From the NCBI GenBank assembly GCA_002067325.1, contig MVQY01000037.1, positions 1-64,000 on the forward strand: DNA of 64,000 nt, in the 5' to 3' direction. This DNA comes from Methanobacterium sp. PtaU1.Bin097. Its GTDB lineage: Archaea > Methanobacteriota > Methanobacteria > Methanobacteriales > Methanobacteriaceae. The notes below the pieces were generated by a model. That model was not told where the DNA came from. It worked only from the letters and a program-made list of their open reading frames with translations, and made no database searches. Every line of letters begins with the position of its first letter. The first letter of the stretch is position 1. Both the position numbers and the translations under genes were made by a program. This document shows positions 1-9,422 of the stretch, piece by piece.

Positions 1-1
1 C

Positions 2-91
2 AGCCCCTACCGGAACTTCGAACTCATGAACTCAGCACAGCTACAGTACGACTACAACCACGGACTGCTTGGTACGTTGGAAGTGGATTAA
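2..91 (+). CDS. C-terminal fragment of an unidentified protein
   Basis: An open frame runs in from the left edge and stops with TAA at 89-91. It gives 29 residues ending in GLLGTLEVD, rich in Tyr, Asn and Leu. It points toward the convergent hydrogenase protease gene about 70 bp away. The fragment is too short for me to recognise the family, and only the smooth open frame up to the edge supports it as a gene. Confidence 0.4.
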   Translation, partial: SPYRNFELMNSAQLQYDYNHGLLGTLEVD

Positions 92-159
92 AAATATACT
101 AAATTTTTAACTATTTCTTGGAATAGATTTTTTAAGACCTCTTGAACTAGATCAATTTT

Positions 160-708
160 TTATAACTTTATTAATTTTTTAAGCACACCCAACAAGAACT
201 CAACACTGGCATTTACTTCAGGAGAAACAGAGTCTACCAGCTCCATCTCCATGGGTTGAATTCCTATGAGAATAATATTAGATTTAATGGAATGTTCCAG
301 GTATTTTATTAAAAATGAGAGTGGCATGGCGTGGGTTGAAATGTTATACTGGGATATCTCATCCTTCTTTATTATCTTGATATATCCTGGTGGTTTTCCC
401 ATATCCGCAGCATCCAATAGGATGATATGGGTGGGGTTTTCCCTTTTTATCAGCCCGGTGAAGTTTTCAGGAACAGTACCACCATCTAAAACCGTTACAT
501 CTTTCTTTTCCAGTGTCTTGCTTAGTTTCCTGGCTATGAGGGATCCTGCAAAGTCATCACCCCGTAACTGGTTGCCGATGCCTAAAATAACTAGTTTGTC
601 CCTGCCTTTCAGGAATTCCTTTAATTGATTATGAAATTCTTCTAATTCGTCGTTAGATTCCTTAGATTCTTTATGAGATTCCTCTAATTCTTCGTTAGAT
701 TCTTTCAT
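160..708 (-). CDS. hydrogenase maturation protease (HycI/HyaD-like)
   Basis: A 182-residue nickel-dependent endopeptidase of the family that trims the C-terminus of the [NiFe]-hydrogenase large subunit after nickel insertion. The core shows GIGNQLRGDD at residues 43-52, an Asp at 99 in LLDAADMG and His126 in STHAMPL, matching the Asp/Asp/His nickel-probing residues of the family. Members normally start just before the KLVILGIGN strand; here about 35 extra acidic residues precede it, built from a 14-residue tandem repeat, and no other start codon lies between. It follows the methyltransferase gene by 4 nt, so the two are probably co-transcribed. I cannot tell which hydrogenase it serves. Confidence 0.85.
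   Translation of the reverse strand: MKESNEELEESHKESKESNDELEEFHNQLKEFLKGRDKLVILGIGNQLRGDDFAGSLIARKLSKTLEKKDVTVLDGGTVPENFTGLIKRENPTHIILLDAADMGKPPGYIKIIKKDEISQYNISTHAMPLSFLIKYLEHSIKSNIILIGIQPMEMELVDSVSPEVNASVEFLLGVLKKLIKL
619..702 (-). repeat. 42-bp tandem repeat inside the hydrogenase protease gene
   Basis: Codons 3-16 (ESNEELEESHKESK) and 17-30 (ESNDELEEFHNQLK) are an in-frame 42-bp duplication, one unit being two heptads. It forms a charged, probably helical N-terminal extension. Confidence 0.75.
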
Positions 709-712
709 TTCC

Positions 713-1486
713 CTATGAAATTCCCTGGATCCTGGTTTTAATGGTATTTAATCCACCACCCATCTGGTAACTTAGATGTATTTCTACAGTATCTCCTTTT
801 TTAACCTTTAATTTTTCTGTGGGAATGATCAGAGGGGGGTTCATCATAGGAGTGGGTCCGCAGACAATTTCCGGGGTTATCAACGTGAAGGTAGTAATTT
901 TAATACCGGTGAGTAATCCATCTTCTTCTATTTTCAGTTTTAAATTAAAATCTCCCTGGGGGTGGATGTATTCTCCAAACTGGTACCTGCTGTAGATATT
1001 TAATGGTCCCAATACTTGATGCTGGGGGCTTCCATTTTCATGGTACGAGATGTGCTCAGATTTTGTAGACACTGGTTCAGCACCGTTAATTACACCGTGG
1101 GGGATCATCTTTCCCTCTTCTTTAAGATACTTTAAAAGGTAGTTTGTAACAAGTACCTGCTCTTCATCCACGAGGGCGGTGTCCAGCATTTCGCAGAGAA
1201 TATAATCTGCCTTTTCAGGGAAATCCGCCTCAAAAACGTCCCCCTCTATAAAGGAAACGTTGTTAAAATTTTCCAAAAAAAGCGCTGTTTTAGAGGCTAC
1301 CCTGGAATCCTTCTCCACAGAATAAATAAAATCTGCATAAGGAGCTGCGCAGGCAGTTAATATTCCAGAACCAGCTCCTATGTCAAAAACAATTCCCTTT
1401 ATATCTTGGATGGCCTCATAAAAACCGGCCAGTCTTTCCTGGTCTAAAGTTAAGTTTTGGTGATAGGACGTAGAAAACACCTTCAT
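713..1486 (-). CDS. class I SAM-dependent methyltransferase, PRMT-like
   Basis: A 257-residue protein with a Rossmann methyltransferase domain in the N-terminal half: motif I DIGAGSG at residues 35-41, acidic SVEKD near 56-60 and the post-I GDVFEADF segment. CEMLDTALVDEEQ at 98-110 resembles the double-E loop of protein arginine methyltransferases. The C-terminal half (about 130-257) is rich in alternating beta strands, as in the PRMT beta barrel. The substrate is unknown. It sits directly upstream of the hydrogenase maturation protease with a 4-nt gap, suggesting co-expression. Ribosomal protein or RNA methylation remains possible. Confidence 0.75.
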   Translation of the reverse strand: MKVFSTSYHQNLTLDQERLAGFYEAIQDIKGIVFDIGAGSGILTACAAPYADFIYSVEKDSRVASKTALFLENFNNVSFIEGDVFEADFPEKADYILCEMLDTALVDEEQVLVTNYLLKYLKEEGKMIPHGVINGAEPVSTKSEHISYHENGSPQHQVLGPLNIYSRYQFGEYIHPQGDFNLKLKIEEDGLLTGIKITTFTLITPEIVCGPTPMMNPPLIIPTEKLKVKKGDTVEIHLSYQMGGGLNTIKTRIQGIS

Positions 1487-1602
1487 CGATTAATTTGATA
1501 TTGTCCTATCATTTTTTTTGTCCATATTTTTAGCTCCCCAGTTTCAATAAGATTTGAAACTTAAAAATATGGTTGGAAGAGTTAAAAATTTAAAAAAAAT
1601 AT

Positions 1603-2022
1603 CTATTTTTCATCCATCTTTTCACCGCTGGCTGTGCTGGTGAGTTTAACGTGTTCTACACCTTTGAGCCTCATTATTTTCTCGGTGAGTTTACGGATGT
1701 ATTCAACATCTCCCTTGACGACTATTACTTCCAGACAGTATTTCTCGGTCATGTGTACGTGCATAACGGCACTGATGTATTCCCGGAAGTCGTGCTGGAT
1801 GTCGGTTAGGTCTTCCATGACACCAGTATAATGGTGATCGTATATCACGGCCAGGATTCCTATGCGGTCGCCTTCCATCTCGTTCATCCACTGATAACGG
1901 ACGATGTAGTCCTTGAGCGCATCTCTGATTCCCTTTGATCGTGATTGGTAACCCCTGTCTTTTAACACTTCATCAAATTCGTTTAAAAGTTTTTTGGGGA
2001 GTGACATACTAATTCTCATCAT
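1603..2022 (-). CDS. nikR: nickel-responsive transcriptional regulator NikR
   Basis: A 139-residue ribbon-helix-helix regulator. The DNA-binding strand MRISMSLP and two helices fill residues 1-45; the ACT-like nickel domain follows. His77, His88, His90 and Cys96 (in VMHVHMTEKYC) match the four square-planar nickel ligands of the E. coli protein, shifted by one because the ORF starts Met-Met. Nickel-bound NikR represses nickel uptake genes; no transporter is in this window, but nickel-dependent hydrogenase maturation genes are. It is divergent from the CBS-domain gene. The long spacer carries an inverted repeat that may be its own operator. Confidence 0.95.
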   Translation of the reverse strand: MMRISMSLPKKLLNEFDEVLKDRGYQSRSKGIRDALKDYIVRYQWMNEMEGDRIGILAVIYDHHYTGVMEDLTDIQHDFREYISAVMHVHMTEKYCLEVIVVKGDVEYIRKLTEKIMRLKGVEHVKLTSTASGEKMDEK

Positions 2023-2110
2023 AATTTATCCTCCATTTTCTTAATATGGTAATACGAATTTTCTCTTTTTAGAGTTCTTTTCCATATTTAAAGTTTGTTG
2101 TTAGCAGATG

Positions 2111-2134
2111 ATATTGTGATACATACCACAATAA
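2111..2134. promoter_or_regulatory. inverted repeat, candidate NikR operator
   Basis: ATTGTG (2113-2118) and CACAAT (2127-2132) form a perfect 6-bp inverted repeat with an 8-bp spacer, about 90 bp upstream of the nikR start. A similar half site, TTGTGATAACAT, recurs at 2196-2207. Binding by NikR is inferred from position and symmetry only. Confidence 0.4.
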
Positions 2135-2281
2135 TATAAGATCATCCTTATTTAATACCTTTAATAGGATTATATATTAATAATTTACCGTGATTTTGTG
2201 ATAACATAATCAAAGAATTTGGTAACCAGCAGCATTATACAGGTCAATTCTACAGGTTACTTAGAGCCATGAATAAAAAAA

Positions 2282-2290
2282 ATTATATAC
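2282..2290 (+). promoter_or_regulatory. TATA box of the CBS-domain gene
   Basis: ATTATATAC preceded by an A-tract lies about 40 bp upstream of the ATG at 2330, leaving room for a start site about 25 bp downstream and the ribosome binding site AGGAGTGAT. Confidence 0.45.
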
Positions 2291-2329
2291 ATCGGGCCTA
2301 ATATTTTAGATTAGACTAGGAGTGATAAG

Positions 2330-2734
2330 ATGAGAGTTAGGGAAGCCATGAATAGGGGCGTTATAACGGTTGGTCTGGACACAGCACCTATAGAGGCCTT
2401 CGAAAAGATGTACAAGAAAGGAATACGAAGGTTGTTTGTTATGGATGAAGCAGGAAACCCCAAAGGGGTGGTATCCTACTACGATGTCATTGGAATACTG
2501 GGCAGCACTAAACCAAGCAAAGATGTAAAATCTTCCACGAGGATTGAGGATATCATGTCTGAGAGCATCATCACTGTATCCTCTGAAGACAGCGTTGAAA
2601 ATGCTGCTAATTTAATGCTTCGGGCAGATATTTCTGGTCTTCTCGTGTTAGAGGATGAAAAACCGGTAGGAGTAATAACCAAAACCGATATCTGCCGATT
2701 AGTCGCTGCAGAGCTTTTAGTTCCTGCAGATTAA
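2330..2734 (+). CDS. two-CBS-domain protein
   Basis: A 134-residue protein made almost entirely of two CBS domains (about residues 1-60 and 70-130), which pair into a Bateman module that usually binds adenine nucleotides. The first begins VREAMNRGVITV and the second IEDIMSESIITV; each ends in a G-V-V/I strand (PKGVVSYYDVIG, PVGVITKTDI). There is no attached catalytic or DNA-binding domain, so it is probably a regulatory partner or ligand sensor. ATG follows AGGAGTGAT. It is divergent from nikR, but a functional link with nickel is unproven. Confidence 0.88.
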   Translation: MRVREAMNRGVITVGLDTAPIEAFEKMYKKGIRRLFVMDEAGNPKGVVSYYDVIGILGSTKPSKDVKSSTRIEDIMSESIITVSSEDSVENAANLMLRADISGLLVLEDEKPVGVITKTDICRLVAAELLVPAD

Positions 2735-2746
2735 ATACCGGTCTAT

Positions 2747-2770
2747 TATTTTTACTAAAAAATTTTTTTT
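2747..2770 (+). terminator. oligo-T transcription terminator after the CBS gene
   Basis: T-runs at 2749-2753 and 2763-2770 follow the stop codon closely. Archaeal RNA polymerase terminates at such oligo-T tracts. Confidence 0.4.
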
Positions 2771-2830
2771 ACTTAATTAAATTATTGTGGTAAATTTTAT
2801 TGTGGTGATTTTAACATTTAAAAATAGGGA

Positions 2831-2904
<74 letters not shown>

Positions 2905-2905
2905 G

Positions 2906-2984
<79 letters not shown>

Positions 2985-3020
2985 AGTAATTTTAACCGTA
3001 TAACAAGATTGATGGGTTTT

Positions 3021-3033
3021 GTTATATAAATTT
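3021..3033 (-). promoter_or_regulatory. TATA box for the tRNA-Gly pair
   Basis: On the reverse strand, AAATTTATATAAC lies about 45 bp upstream of the mature 5' end of tRNA-Gly(GCC), a usual arrangement for archaeal tRNA promoters with a short 5' leader. Confidence 0.55.
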
Positions 3034-3137
3034 TTAGGTAGGAAAGCAACAAATTAATTATAAAACAAATTATACTGATTAATCGGGATAGAATAACTTT
3101 ATAAGCAAGAAGAGGAAAAGTCCTTCCGGTGAGGTTT

Positions 3138-4139
3138 ATGTTATGGATTATTGCACTCGTAGCTATTCTTATAGTTTCACTTATAATCGTTATAAAAGCT
3201 GCAGACATTTTTGTTGATAAAATAGTCGAAATTGGAGGGATAATGGGGATATCAGAGATTATCCTCGGTGTCACGGCATCGGCTATCGGTACTTCTCTCC
3301 CTGAGTTTGGTTCAGCCGTGATGGCGGCGTTATTTAACAGTCCAGACCTGGGGGTTGGAGTTGTAATCGGATCGAACATCTGGAACATCGCCGGTATTCT
3401 AGGAATTTCCGCTATTTTCGCCGGTACCATCCGATCCAGTCCCAAAGGACTTACACGAGACGGTGCGTTCACTCTATTAACCGCATTTATTCTTTTAGGT
3501 TTCATGTACTTCCTGGGTGTAGTGGACATATATGCTTCAATAATCTTTGTTATTGTCTATTCCATTTATCTATGGATTTTAATTAGAGATCAGAAAAAAG
3601 AAGCTGAAAATGACGTTAAAAAAGAGGAAATAAAAGTTAAACCAACAGAACAAATATCATATCATCCCCCCGAAGAAAAGAAAAAAATTGGCTTCGGCAT
3701 GATAGCATGGAGTCTCGTGGGACTTGTTGGTTTAATTGTAGGCTGCCGTTTACTGGTCTACAGCGGAACAGAACTGGCCACCATAGCCAACATTCCACAG
3801 ATGATCATGGGACTCTTTACTCTGGCCATCGGGACCAGTATTCCTGAACTGGTGGTTACCTTCAACTCCGCCCGTAAAGGGTTACACGATCTATCCATCG
3901 GTACTGTTTTGGGGAGTAACACCTTCAACATCATGATTGGACTGGGAATTCCCGCTATTTTCATGAGCGTCCCAATAGAACATCTTTCCTATACCTTCGA
4001 TGCTCCGGTGATGATATTTGTCACTGTTCTGGTGCTCTTACTCATTAAGAGGGGCATGAAACTTACTAGAGTAGATGGATTTATACTAGCACTGACATAT
4101 ATTACATATGCAGTGTTAAGAATCTACGTATTAGGGTGA
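3138..4139 (+). CDS. Na+/Ca2+ exchanger family antiporter (CaxA/YrbG type)
   Basis: About 333 residues in two homologous halves of five membrane segments, joined by a charged cytoplasmic loop (about residues 150-185, rich in Lys and Glu). Each half carries the alpha-repeat signature with its ion-binding acid: [15 protein letters not shown] and [13 protein letters not shown], each followed by GSN-(I/T)-(W/F)-N. The family exchanges Ca2+ for Na+ or H+ across the cytoplasmic membrane. I chose the ATG at 3138 because GGTGAG sits just upstream; an in-frame GTG at 3129 overlaps that site. A Usp gene follows after 4 nt, so they are likely co-transcribed. Confidence 0.9.
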   Translation: MLWIIALVAILIVSLIIVIKAADIFVDKIVEIGGIMGISEIILGVTASAIGTSLPEFGSAVMAALFNSPDLGVGVVIGSNIWNIAGILGISAIFAGTIRSSPKGLTRDGAFTLLTAFILLGFMYFLGVVDIYASIIFVIVYSIYLWILIRDQKKEAENDVKKEEIKVKPTEQISYHPPEEKKKIGFGMIAWSLVGLVGLIVGCRLLVYSGTELATIANIPQMIMGLFTLAIGTSIPELVVTFNSARKGLHDLSIGTVLGSNTFNIMIGLGIPAIFMSVPIEHLSYTFDAPVMIFVTVLVLLLIKRGMKLTRVDGFILALTYITYAVLRIYVLG

Positions 4140-4143
4140 TATT

Positions 4144-4575
4144 ATGGTTTATAAGAAAATATTAGTTACCAGTACTGGAGAATATCTGGATCAAATTGCC
4201 AAGGAAACTATGGAGCTCATTGCTGATTGGGATACCGATGTAATCGGAGTATATGTGGTGGAAACCTCCACACCCTTCTTAACTCCAAAAAAAGTAAAGG
4301 AAATGATGGTAACAGAATTAACCCAAAGAGGAAAGCAGGTTTTAGATGCCATGGAGGAAAAATTCAGAGCCCCCAACATCCACTTCAGTAGGATCCTTAA
4401 GGAAGGCGATCCAGCAGATGAGATAGTTAAGATCGCCGAAAAAAACGATGTCGATCTATTAGTGATGGGAACCGGTAAAAGTATAGTGGATAAACATCTT
4501 CTGGGAAGTGTTTCAGAGAAGGTTGTTCACTCTGCACCATGTACTATCCTGCTTATCAGGACAGTATCCGAATAA
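4144..4575 (+). CDS. universal stress protein (UspA family)
   Basis: A 143-residue single Usp domain with an alpha/beta nucleotide-binding fold. The N-terminal strand [13 protein letters not shown] leads in, and the C-terminal [31 protein letters not shown] contains the G-x2-G-x9-G-(S/T) ATP-binding pattern, so ATP binding is likely. It lies 4 nt after the Na/Ca exchanger gene; Usp proteins often sit beside transporters and regulate them, which is an inference here. A second Usp gene at 6222 follows another transporter. Confidence 0.9.
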   Translation: MVYKKILVTSTGEYLDQIAKETMELIADWDTDVIGVYVVETSTPFLTPKKVKEMMVTELTQRGKQVLDAMEEKFRAPNIHFSRILKEGDPADEIVKIAEKNDVDLLVMGTGKSIVDKHLLGSVSEKVVHSAPCTILLIRTVSE

Positions 4576-4757
4576 ATTATCCAGGCCACCCCACAGCTTA
4601 AAAAAATCTTTTATTTTTCATTTATTAGTTAAATTTTATTTTATAATTTCTTATTAAAAAAAATTAATTTCATTTTACTTAATATTTTTATAAAATCCAT
4701 GAACTAATTAATATTAATTTTATACGAATTTCAATCATTCACCTTGGAGGGACAAAA

Positions 4758-6137
4758 ATGCATATTAACTTTCAAAAATTAGGCATCCCACTGGCCGTAA
4801 TAGCTTTCATATTAGTCATGCTGGTGCCTACCCCCGGATTAAATCTTTCAGGCCATGCAGCTATTGGTCTACTAGTGTTTGCAGTCATAATGTGGGCCAC
4901 CGAAGCCTTACACTTAGCTGTTACCTCACTTATTATCCTCTTTATCCAGCCTATAATCCAGGTAGCCAGCTTTACCGATGCGGTTATTGGATTTGCCAAC
5001 CCAATTATCTTCCTGATGATTGGTGGTTTTATTATTGCAGAGGCCATTCGTAAAAGCGGTCTTGCCCAGCGTTTCACTTACGTTTTGCTGAATAAGCTGG
5101 GCAGCACTCCCAATAAAAGTCTCTTTGTAACTGTATTTTCCACAGGACTTCTTTCTGCATTCATTGAAAATGTGGTGGCATTTGCCATGCTTCTTCCCAT
5201 CATCAAACAGATCATACCCATGATGGGTGTGGACAACCCAGAGAAAGGAAAGAGTAACTTTGCCAAGGCAATGGTTCTAGGAGCATCCTATGGTTCTCTG
5301 GCGGGTGGATTTGGAACAGAGATAGGAACCGCACCCAACCTTATGGCCGCAGCGTACACCCACATCCCATTTGTGGAATGGATGATATTCGGTTTTCCAT
5401 TATCCATCATCATGATGCTGGTAATCTGGAAAGGCCTTGGACGTATGTTCCCGGCGGAGGTTAAGGGAATAGTTGGCGGAAAGGATACCATAACTTCTAA
5501 AATGATGGAATTAGGGGTTATGGCTCGAAAAGAAAAAATCGCCCTGGTGATCCTGCTTTTCACCATAGGTCTATGGGTCACCACCGGTTTAACTGGACTG
5601 GACAGTTACTCCATAGCGTTGATCGGGGCGGTGCTGATGCTGGCCTTTAAAATCATCGACTGGAAAGATGCGCAGAGTAACGTTGATTGGGGTCTTATAG
5701 TATTCTTTGGAGGTGCGTTATCCTTAGGGGCGGCACTTCTAAATACTGGAGCAGCAAACTGGTTGATACAGGATATAGTAAGTGTTTTCGGAAGCGATCC
5801 ATCCACTCTGCTCATCATGGTGGTGCTGATGATCATCGCCGTCTTGATTACCCAGGTAATGTCCAACATTGCTTTATCAGCTATACTGGTACCATTGTCA
5901 GTTACTCTGGCAGCGGCTCAGGGCCAGCCAATCGGGATATATGCCGTACCTGTAGCTATAGCCTGTTCATTGTCGTTCATGTTTCCCATGGCAGATCCTA
6001 CAGTTGCCATGGCCTACGGAACGAATTATGTTAACATAAAGGAGATACTGAAAGCAGGAGTACCAATGGTGATTATTGGTATTATAGCTACTTTATTCGT
6101 AATTTTGACCATAGCCATTCCCCTTGTTCTTAAATAA
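4758..6137 (+). CDS. DASS (SLC13) family sodium:anion symporter
   Basis: A 459-residue polytopic membrane protein with about 11-12 hydrophobic segments. Family signs are the opening [24 protein letters not shown] region and the two repeats with SNT-like turns ([31 protein letters not shown]). It would import a di- or tricarboxylate or an inorganic anion such as sulfate with Na+; the substrate cannot be read from sequence. ATG follows GGAGGGACAAAA. It stands alone, with a Usp gene 84 bp downstream. Confidence 0.88.
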   Translation: MHINFQKLGIPLAVIAFILVMLVPTPGLNLSGHAAIGLLVFAVIMWATEALHLAVTSLIILFIQPIIQVASFTDAVIGFANPIIFLMIGGFIIAEAIRKSGLAQRFTYVLLNKLGSTPNKSLFVTVFSTGLLSAFIENVVAFAMLLPIIKQIIPMMGVDNPEKGKSNFAKAMVLGASYGSLAGGFGTEIGTAPNLMAAAYTHIPFVEWMIFGFPLSIIMMLVIWKGLGRMFPAEVKGIVGGKDTITSKMMELGVMARKEKIALVILLFTIGLWVTTGLTGLDSYSIALIGAVLMLAFKIIDWKDAQSNVDWGLIVFFGGALSLGAALLNTGAANWLIQDIVSVFGSDPSTLLIMVVLMIIAVLITQVMSNIALSAILVPLSVTLAAAQGQPIGIYAVPVAIACSLSFMFPMADPTVAMAYGTNYVNIKEILKAGVPMVIIGIIATLFVILTIAIPLVLK

Positions 6138-6221
6138 AATGCAGATTAAATTTCTGCATAACTTTATTTTTAAGTAAAAAATAGATATAATAATATACCT
6201 AACTTACTGGAGGATGACATT

Positions 6222-6668
6222 ATGATTAAAAGGATACTACTTCCTACAGACGGATCTGATGCGGCTGAACGGGCTGGAGAAGATGCAATAGCCATGGCGG
6301 ATGTTGGTGGTCAGGATATAATCGTTTTATATGTAATTGATACTTCTTACTTGAATGCTTTACCACAAAGGGATCTAAGGGAACAGTTGAGTGATGAACT
6401 TAGAAAAGAGGGAGAAGAAGCAGTGGAGAAGTTCAAAAAACGGTTGGAAGAAAGCCAGTGTGAAGGTTACTGTAAGAATATCAACCTCATAACCATGATC
6501 AAGGAAGGCAAACCAGCCGATGTCATCCTTAAAACAGCCGATGAAGAAGATGTGAATTTAATTATCATGGGAAAATCAGGAAAGAATGGCCTGGAAAAAT
6601 TAATCCTGGGAAACACCACAGAACGGGTGGTAAGGGGAGCTAAAGTACCAGTTCATGTGGTAGCATAG
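6222..6668 (+). CDS. universal stress protein (UspA family)
   Basis: A 148-residue single Usp domain starting MIKRILLPTDGSDAAERA. The C-terminal MGKSGKNGLEKLILGNTTERVVRGAKVPVHVV fits the ATP-binding G-x2-G-x9-G-(S/T) pattern. Two Cys residues in SQCEGYCK (about 87-91) are unusual for the family. It follows the anion transporter after 84 bp, echoing the transporter/Usp pairing at 3.1-4.6 kb. ATG follows TGGAGGATGAC. Confidence 0.9.
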   Translation: MIKRILLPTDGSDAAERAGEDAIAMADVGGQDIIVLYVIDTSYLNALPQRDLREQLSDELRKEGEEAVEKFKKRLEESQCEGYCKNINLITMIKEGKPADVILKTADEEDVNLIIMGKSGKNGLEKLILGNTTERVVRGAKVPVHVVA

Positions 6669-6841
6669 AACTTAAATTTCTATTTTTTTATAGGTCTGAT
6701 AATTTCAGTCGAAAGACTTATGTACCTATATACTCTATTTTATAAAAGTTCAAATTTCACTGGAATTTCAGGATTTTTTGTGAAAATTCTCCAATTAAAG
6801 TAAAATTCTCGAATTAAATATCATATCCTTAGGTGTTCCTG

Positions 6842-7495
6842 ATGTACATAGTAGTTATGGGCGGCGGAAGGGTCGGTTTAAATTTGGCGTCTTTCCTGAT
6901 TTCTGATGGACATGACGTGACACTAATTGAAAGTGACAGTGAGCTATGCAACAACGCTGCTTCTGAGCTGGATGCCCTGGTAATTTGTGGTAATGGTACC
7001 GATACAAAGATCCTGGAAGAAGCCAATCTAAAGGATGCAGATGTTTTTGTAGCGGCTACTGGACATGATGAGACCAATCTACTGGCCTGCGTACTGGTGA
7101 GGGATTATAACGTTGGTAAGATCATAGCCCGGGTGAGTGACCCCAGCCATTCCCCAGCGTTTAAAAAGATCGGCGTAGACTCAGTCATAAGTCCAGAACT
7201 AACCGCAGCCAGTTACCTGGAAAAACTTATCATAAGGCCGAAAATAGCCGATTTAGTTGTTTTAGGTAGGGGAGATGCAGAATTACTGGACATGACCCTG
7301 GAAAATAAGGAGGTAATCGGGAAACGGGTGGGGGAGATAAGTCCTGGTGAGCACTTCATCATAGTCGCGGTCTACGATAATGGTAAAATAAACATTCCCC
7401 GGCCAGAACTGATTTTAGAGCAGGGGATGAAGATTTCTGTCCTGGTTAAAACCAAATATGCCAAGGAAGTTTTGAAAAGATTCACCAAACTCTAG
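6842..7495 (+). CDS. trkA: TrkA-type potassium uptake regulator (RCK N + C domains)
   Basis: About 217 residues: an N-terminal Rossmann domain (1-120) with GGGRVG and the acidic strand end LIESD, binding NAD(H) or ATP, then a TrkA-C domain (about 135-215). Such proteins gate membrane potassium transporters of the Trk/Ktr type; no channel subunit is in this window. I take ATG 6842, which follows AGGTG, over the in-frame GTG at 6833 that overlaps it. The gene is single, convergent with the cobyric acid synthase gene. Confidence 0.9.
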   Translation: MYIVVMGGGRVGLNLASFLISDGHDVTLIESDSELCNNAASELDALVICGNGTDTKILEEANLKDADVFVAATGHDETNLLACVLVRDYNVGKIIARVSDPSHSPAFKKIGVDSVISPELTAASYLEKLIIRPKIADLVVLGRGDAELLDMTLENKEVIGKRVGEISPGEHFIIVAVYDNGKINIPRPELILEQGMKISVLVKTKYAKEVLKRFTKL

Positions 7496-7520
7496 ATTCT
7501 ACCAATCCTTTAATTTTTAA

Positions 7521-7605
7521 AGTCTAATTTTCTTTTATATTCTAATTCTAATCTTTTAATTCTAATCTTATTAAATCCTAGTTCTAATTTTTTTTAAATT
7601 CTAAT
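7521..7605. repeat. degenerate TTCTAATT repeat between trkA and cbiP
   Basis: The 110-bp convergent spacer is largely iterations of ATTCTAATTCTAATC-like units, with no reading frame. The oligo-T stretches may terminate both genes. Confidence 0.5.
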
Positions 7606-7606
7606 T

Positions 7607-9118
7607 CTAAACCTTTTCAATCAAACCCTCAATAACACTCATATCAATATTATCTTCAAATATATACGCCAGCCGATCGATGGAGAACCTTTTTAAATCT
7701 TCAAAGTCGTCCCTGACAAATCCTAGTTCATCAAGGCCCTTTTCCTTCCGCAGAAGGTCGGTGAAAAACCTCCTGAAGTGGAAGTTGTGGAATACACCAT
7801 GGAAGTAGGTGCCTGCCACCTGGTCTGCTACTGCACCGTCGTACCCTGAACCGGGGCCGTTACCAACACCTTTAATGATCCTGAAGAGTGGTTTAACATC
7901 ACCTAAGACGGTGGTGCCTTCGTGTAATTCGTAGCCGTCCACCAGGTTTCCTTTGAAGCTTTTAAACATGCCGTTTCCCAGTAGTTCACCCTGGCTCTGG
8001 GTTATTATCTTATCCACCTTGCCGAAACTGGTTTTCATATCCAGGAGCCCAATCCCGTCCACGGAACCATACTTGGACTCTTTAAGGGTTTCATCTAAAA
8101 TTTTAGTCCCCATCATCTGGTAACCACCGCAGAGACCAAAGATAGGTATCTCCTTTGAGATGGTTTGGATATCATCCACGAAACCAGCCTCCTCTATGGC
8201 CATCATGTCGTTGATGGTGTTTCTGGTCCCGGGGAGTATTAAAGCATCTACCTTTCCCATGTTGTCTCCCAGTTCAATGAGTTCAATCCCAATATCTGGC
8301 TCATATTCCAGGGGGTCTATATCGGTGAAGTTGGCTATGCGGGGGAAGCGCATCAATCCCATGGAGATCTTCTCATTTTTACTGAACTTATGTTCCGATA
8401 GGGAGGCGGAATCTTCCTCTGGAAGCTTAAGGCTTTCATCATAGGGGATGACCCCTAAAATTGGCACCCCTACTATCTCTTCTATCTGCTCTATCCCAGG
8501 CATCAGTATATCCAGGTTACCACGGAACTTGTTAATTATAATCCCCTTTATCCTTTTGCGATCTTCTTCTGGTAAGAGAGAGAAGGTACCGGCGATGGAG
8601 GCGAAAACACCTCCCCGGTCGATATCTGCCACCAGGAGCACGTCGGCATCGGCCAGTTCTGCGATCTTCATGTTGGCCATATCCACGTCCAGCATGTTGA
8701 TCTCCGCTGGAGAACCCGCACCTTCAATTACCACTATTTCATACCTGTCTTTCAGGTAATCCAGGGAAGTTTTAATGGCTTTAAGTGCTTCCTCCCGGAA
8801 ATTATTCTGGTAATGGTAAAAATTCATATCCCCAGCGGGTTTTCCATGAACTATGACCTGGGAGATGAAATCTTCCTTGGGCTTTAGGAGGATGGGGTTC
8901 ATATGATAGGATGGTTCCAGGCCGGCGGCTTCTGCCTGAAGCACCTGGGCCATGGCTATTTCTGCATTTTCACTGGTGGTATAGGAGTTAAGGGACATAT
9001 TCTGGGATTTGAAGGGAACCACCTGATAACCCCTTTTGGAGAATATCCTGCATAGGGCAGCCACAACCACGCTTTTACCTGCGTTGGATGAGGTCCCCTG
9101 GACCATTATACACATCAT
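7607..9118 (-). CDS. cbiP: cobyric acid synthase
   Basis: A 503-residue, full-length amidotransferase that amidates the corrin ring side chains in adenosylcobalamin synthesis using glutamine and ATP. The N-terminal dethiobiotin-synthetase-like domain has the P-loop GTSSNAGKS (residues 8-16) and the MSLNSY segment. The C-terminal class I glutaminase domain has the nucleophile Cys in FGLCGGYQMMG and the His in YFHGVFHN. Methanogens need B12-type cofactors for methyl transfer. ATG follows AAGGAAGG. It is monocistronic; other cobamide genes (cbiC, cobA) lie elsewhere in the window. Confidence 0.95.
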   Translation of the reverse strand: MMCIMVQGTSSNAGKSVVVAALCRIFSKRGYQVVPFKSQNMSLNSYTTSENAEIAMAQVLQAEAAGLEPSYHMNPILLKPKEDFISQVIVHGKPAGDMNFYHYQNNFREEALKAIKTSLDYLKDRYEIVVIEGAGSPAEINMLDVDMANMKIAELADADVLLVADIDRGGVFASIAGTFSLLPEEDRKRIKGIIINKFRGNLDILMPGIEQIEEIVGVPILGVIPYDESLKLPEEDSASLSEHKFSKNEKISMGLMRFPRIANFTDIDPLEYEPDIGIELIELGDNMGKVDALILPGTRNTINDMMAIEEAGFVDDIQTISKEIPIFGLCGGYQMMGTKILDETLKESKYGSVDGIGLLDMKTSFGKVDKIITQSQGELLGNGMFKSFKGNLVDGYELHEGTTVLGDVKPLFRIIKGVGNGPGSGYDGAVADQVAGTYFHGVFHNFHFRRFFTDLLRKEKGLDELGFVRDDFEDLKRFSIDRLAYIFEDNIDMSVIEGLIEKV

Positions 9119-9422
9119 TTATGAGCCTTCCTTAATTAAAATCTCTTATTGGATATAAATAATAGTTGAATATTCTACTAGATAAATTGATTTCTATATA
9201 TGGATCAATATTTCCAGATCAGGATATGATATATGAAGAAATGATATAAGAGACGAAATAGTAATATATAAATAAGACTAATTGCATTAATAATTAGTTC
9301 ACAATAAAAGCAAATATTCATATATTAGATTACAAATATCCAATACTTGTAAAAACAATTTTAAACTAATAAAACACTTTTATTTTTTGTTTTGTGGAAA
9401 ATAAAGGAGGTTGTCATAGTAA
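9119..9422. promoter_or_regulatory. divergent promoter region, cbiP / lonB
   Basis: A 304-bp AT-rich spacer with no gene. ATTTATATCC on the reverse strand (9151-9160) is a good TATA box for cbiP. For lonB a TATA-like TAATATATAAATA lies at 9262-9274 and AAGGAGGT just before the start codon. No clear operator symmetry was seen. Confidence 0.45.
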
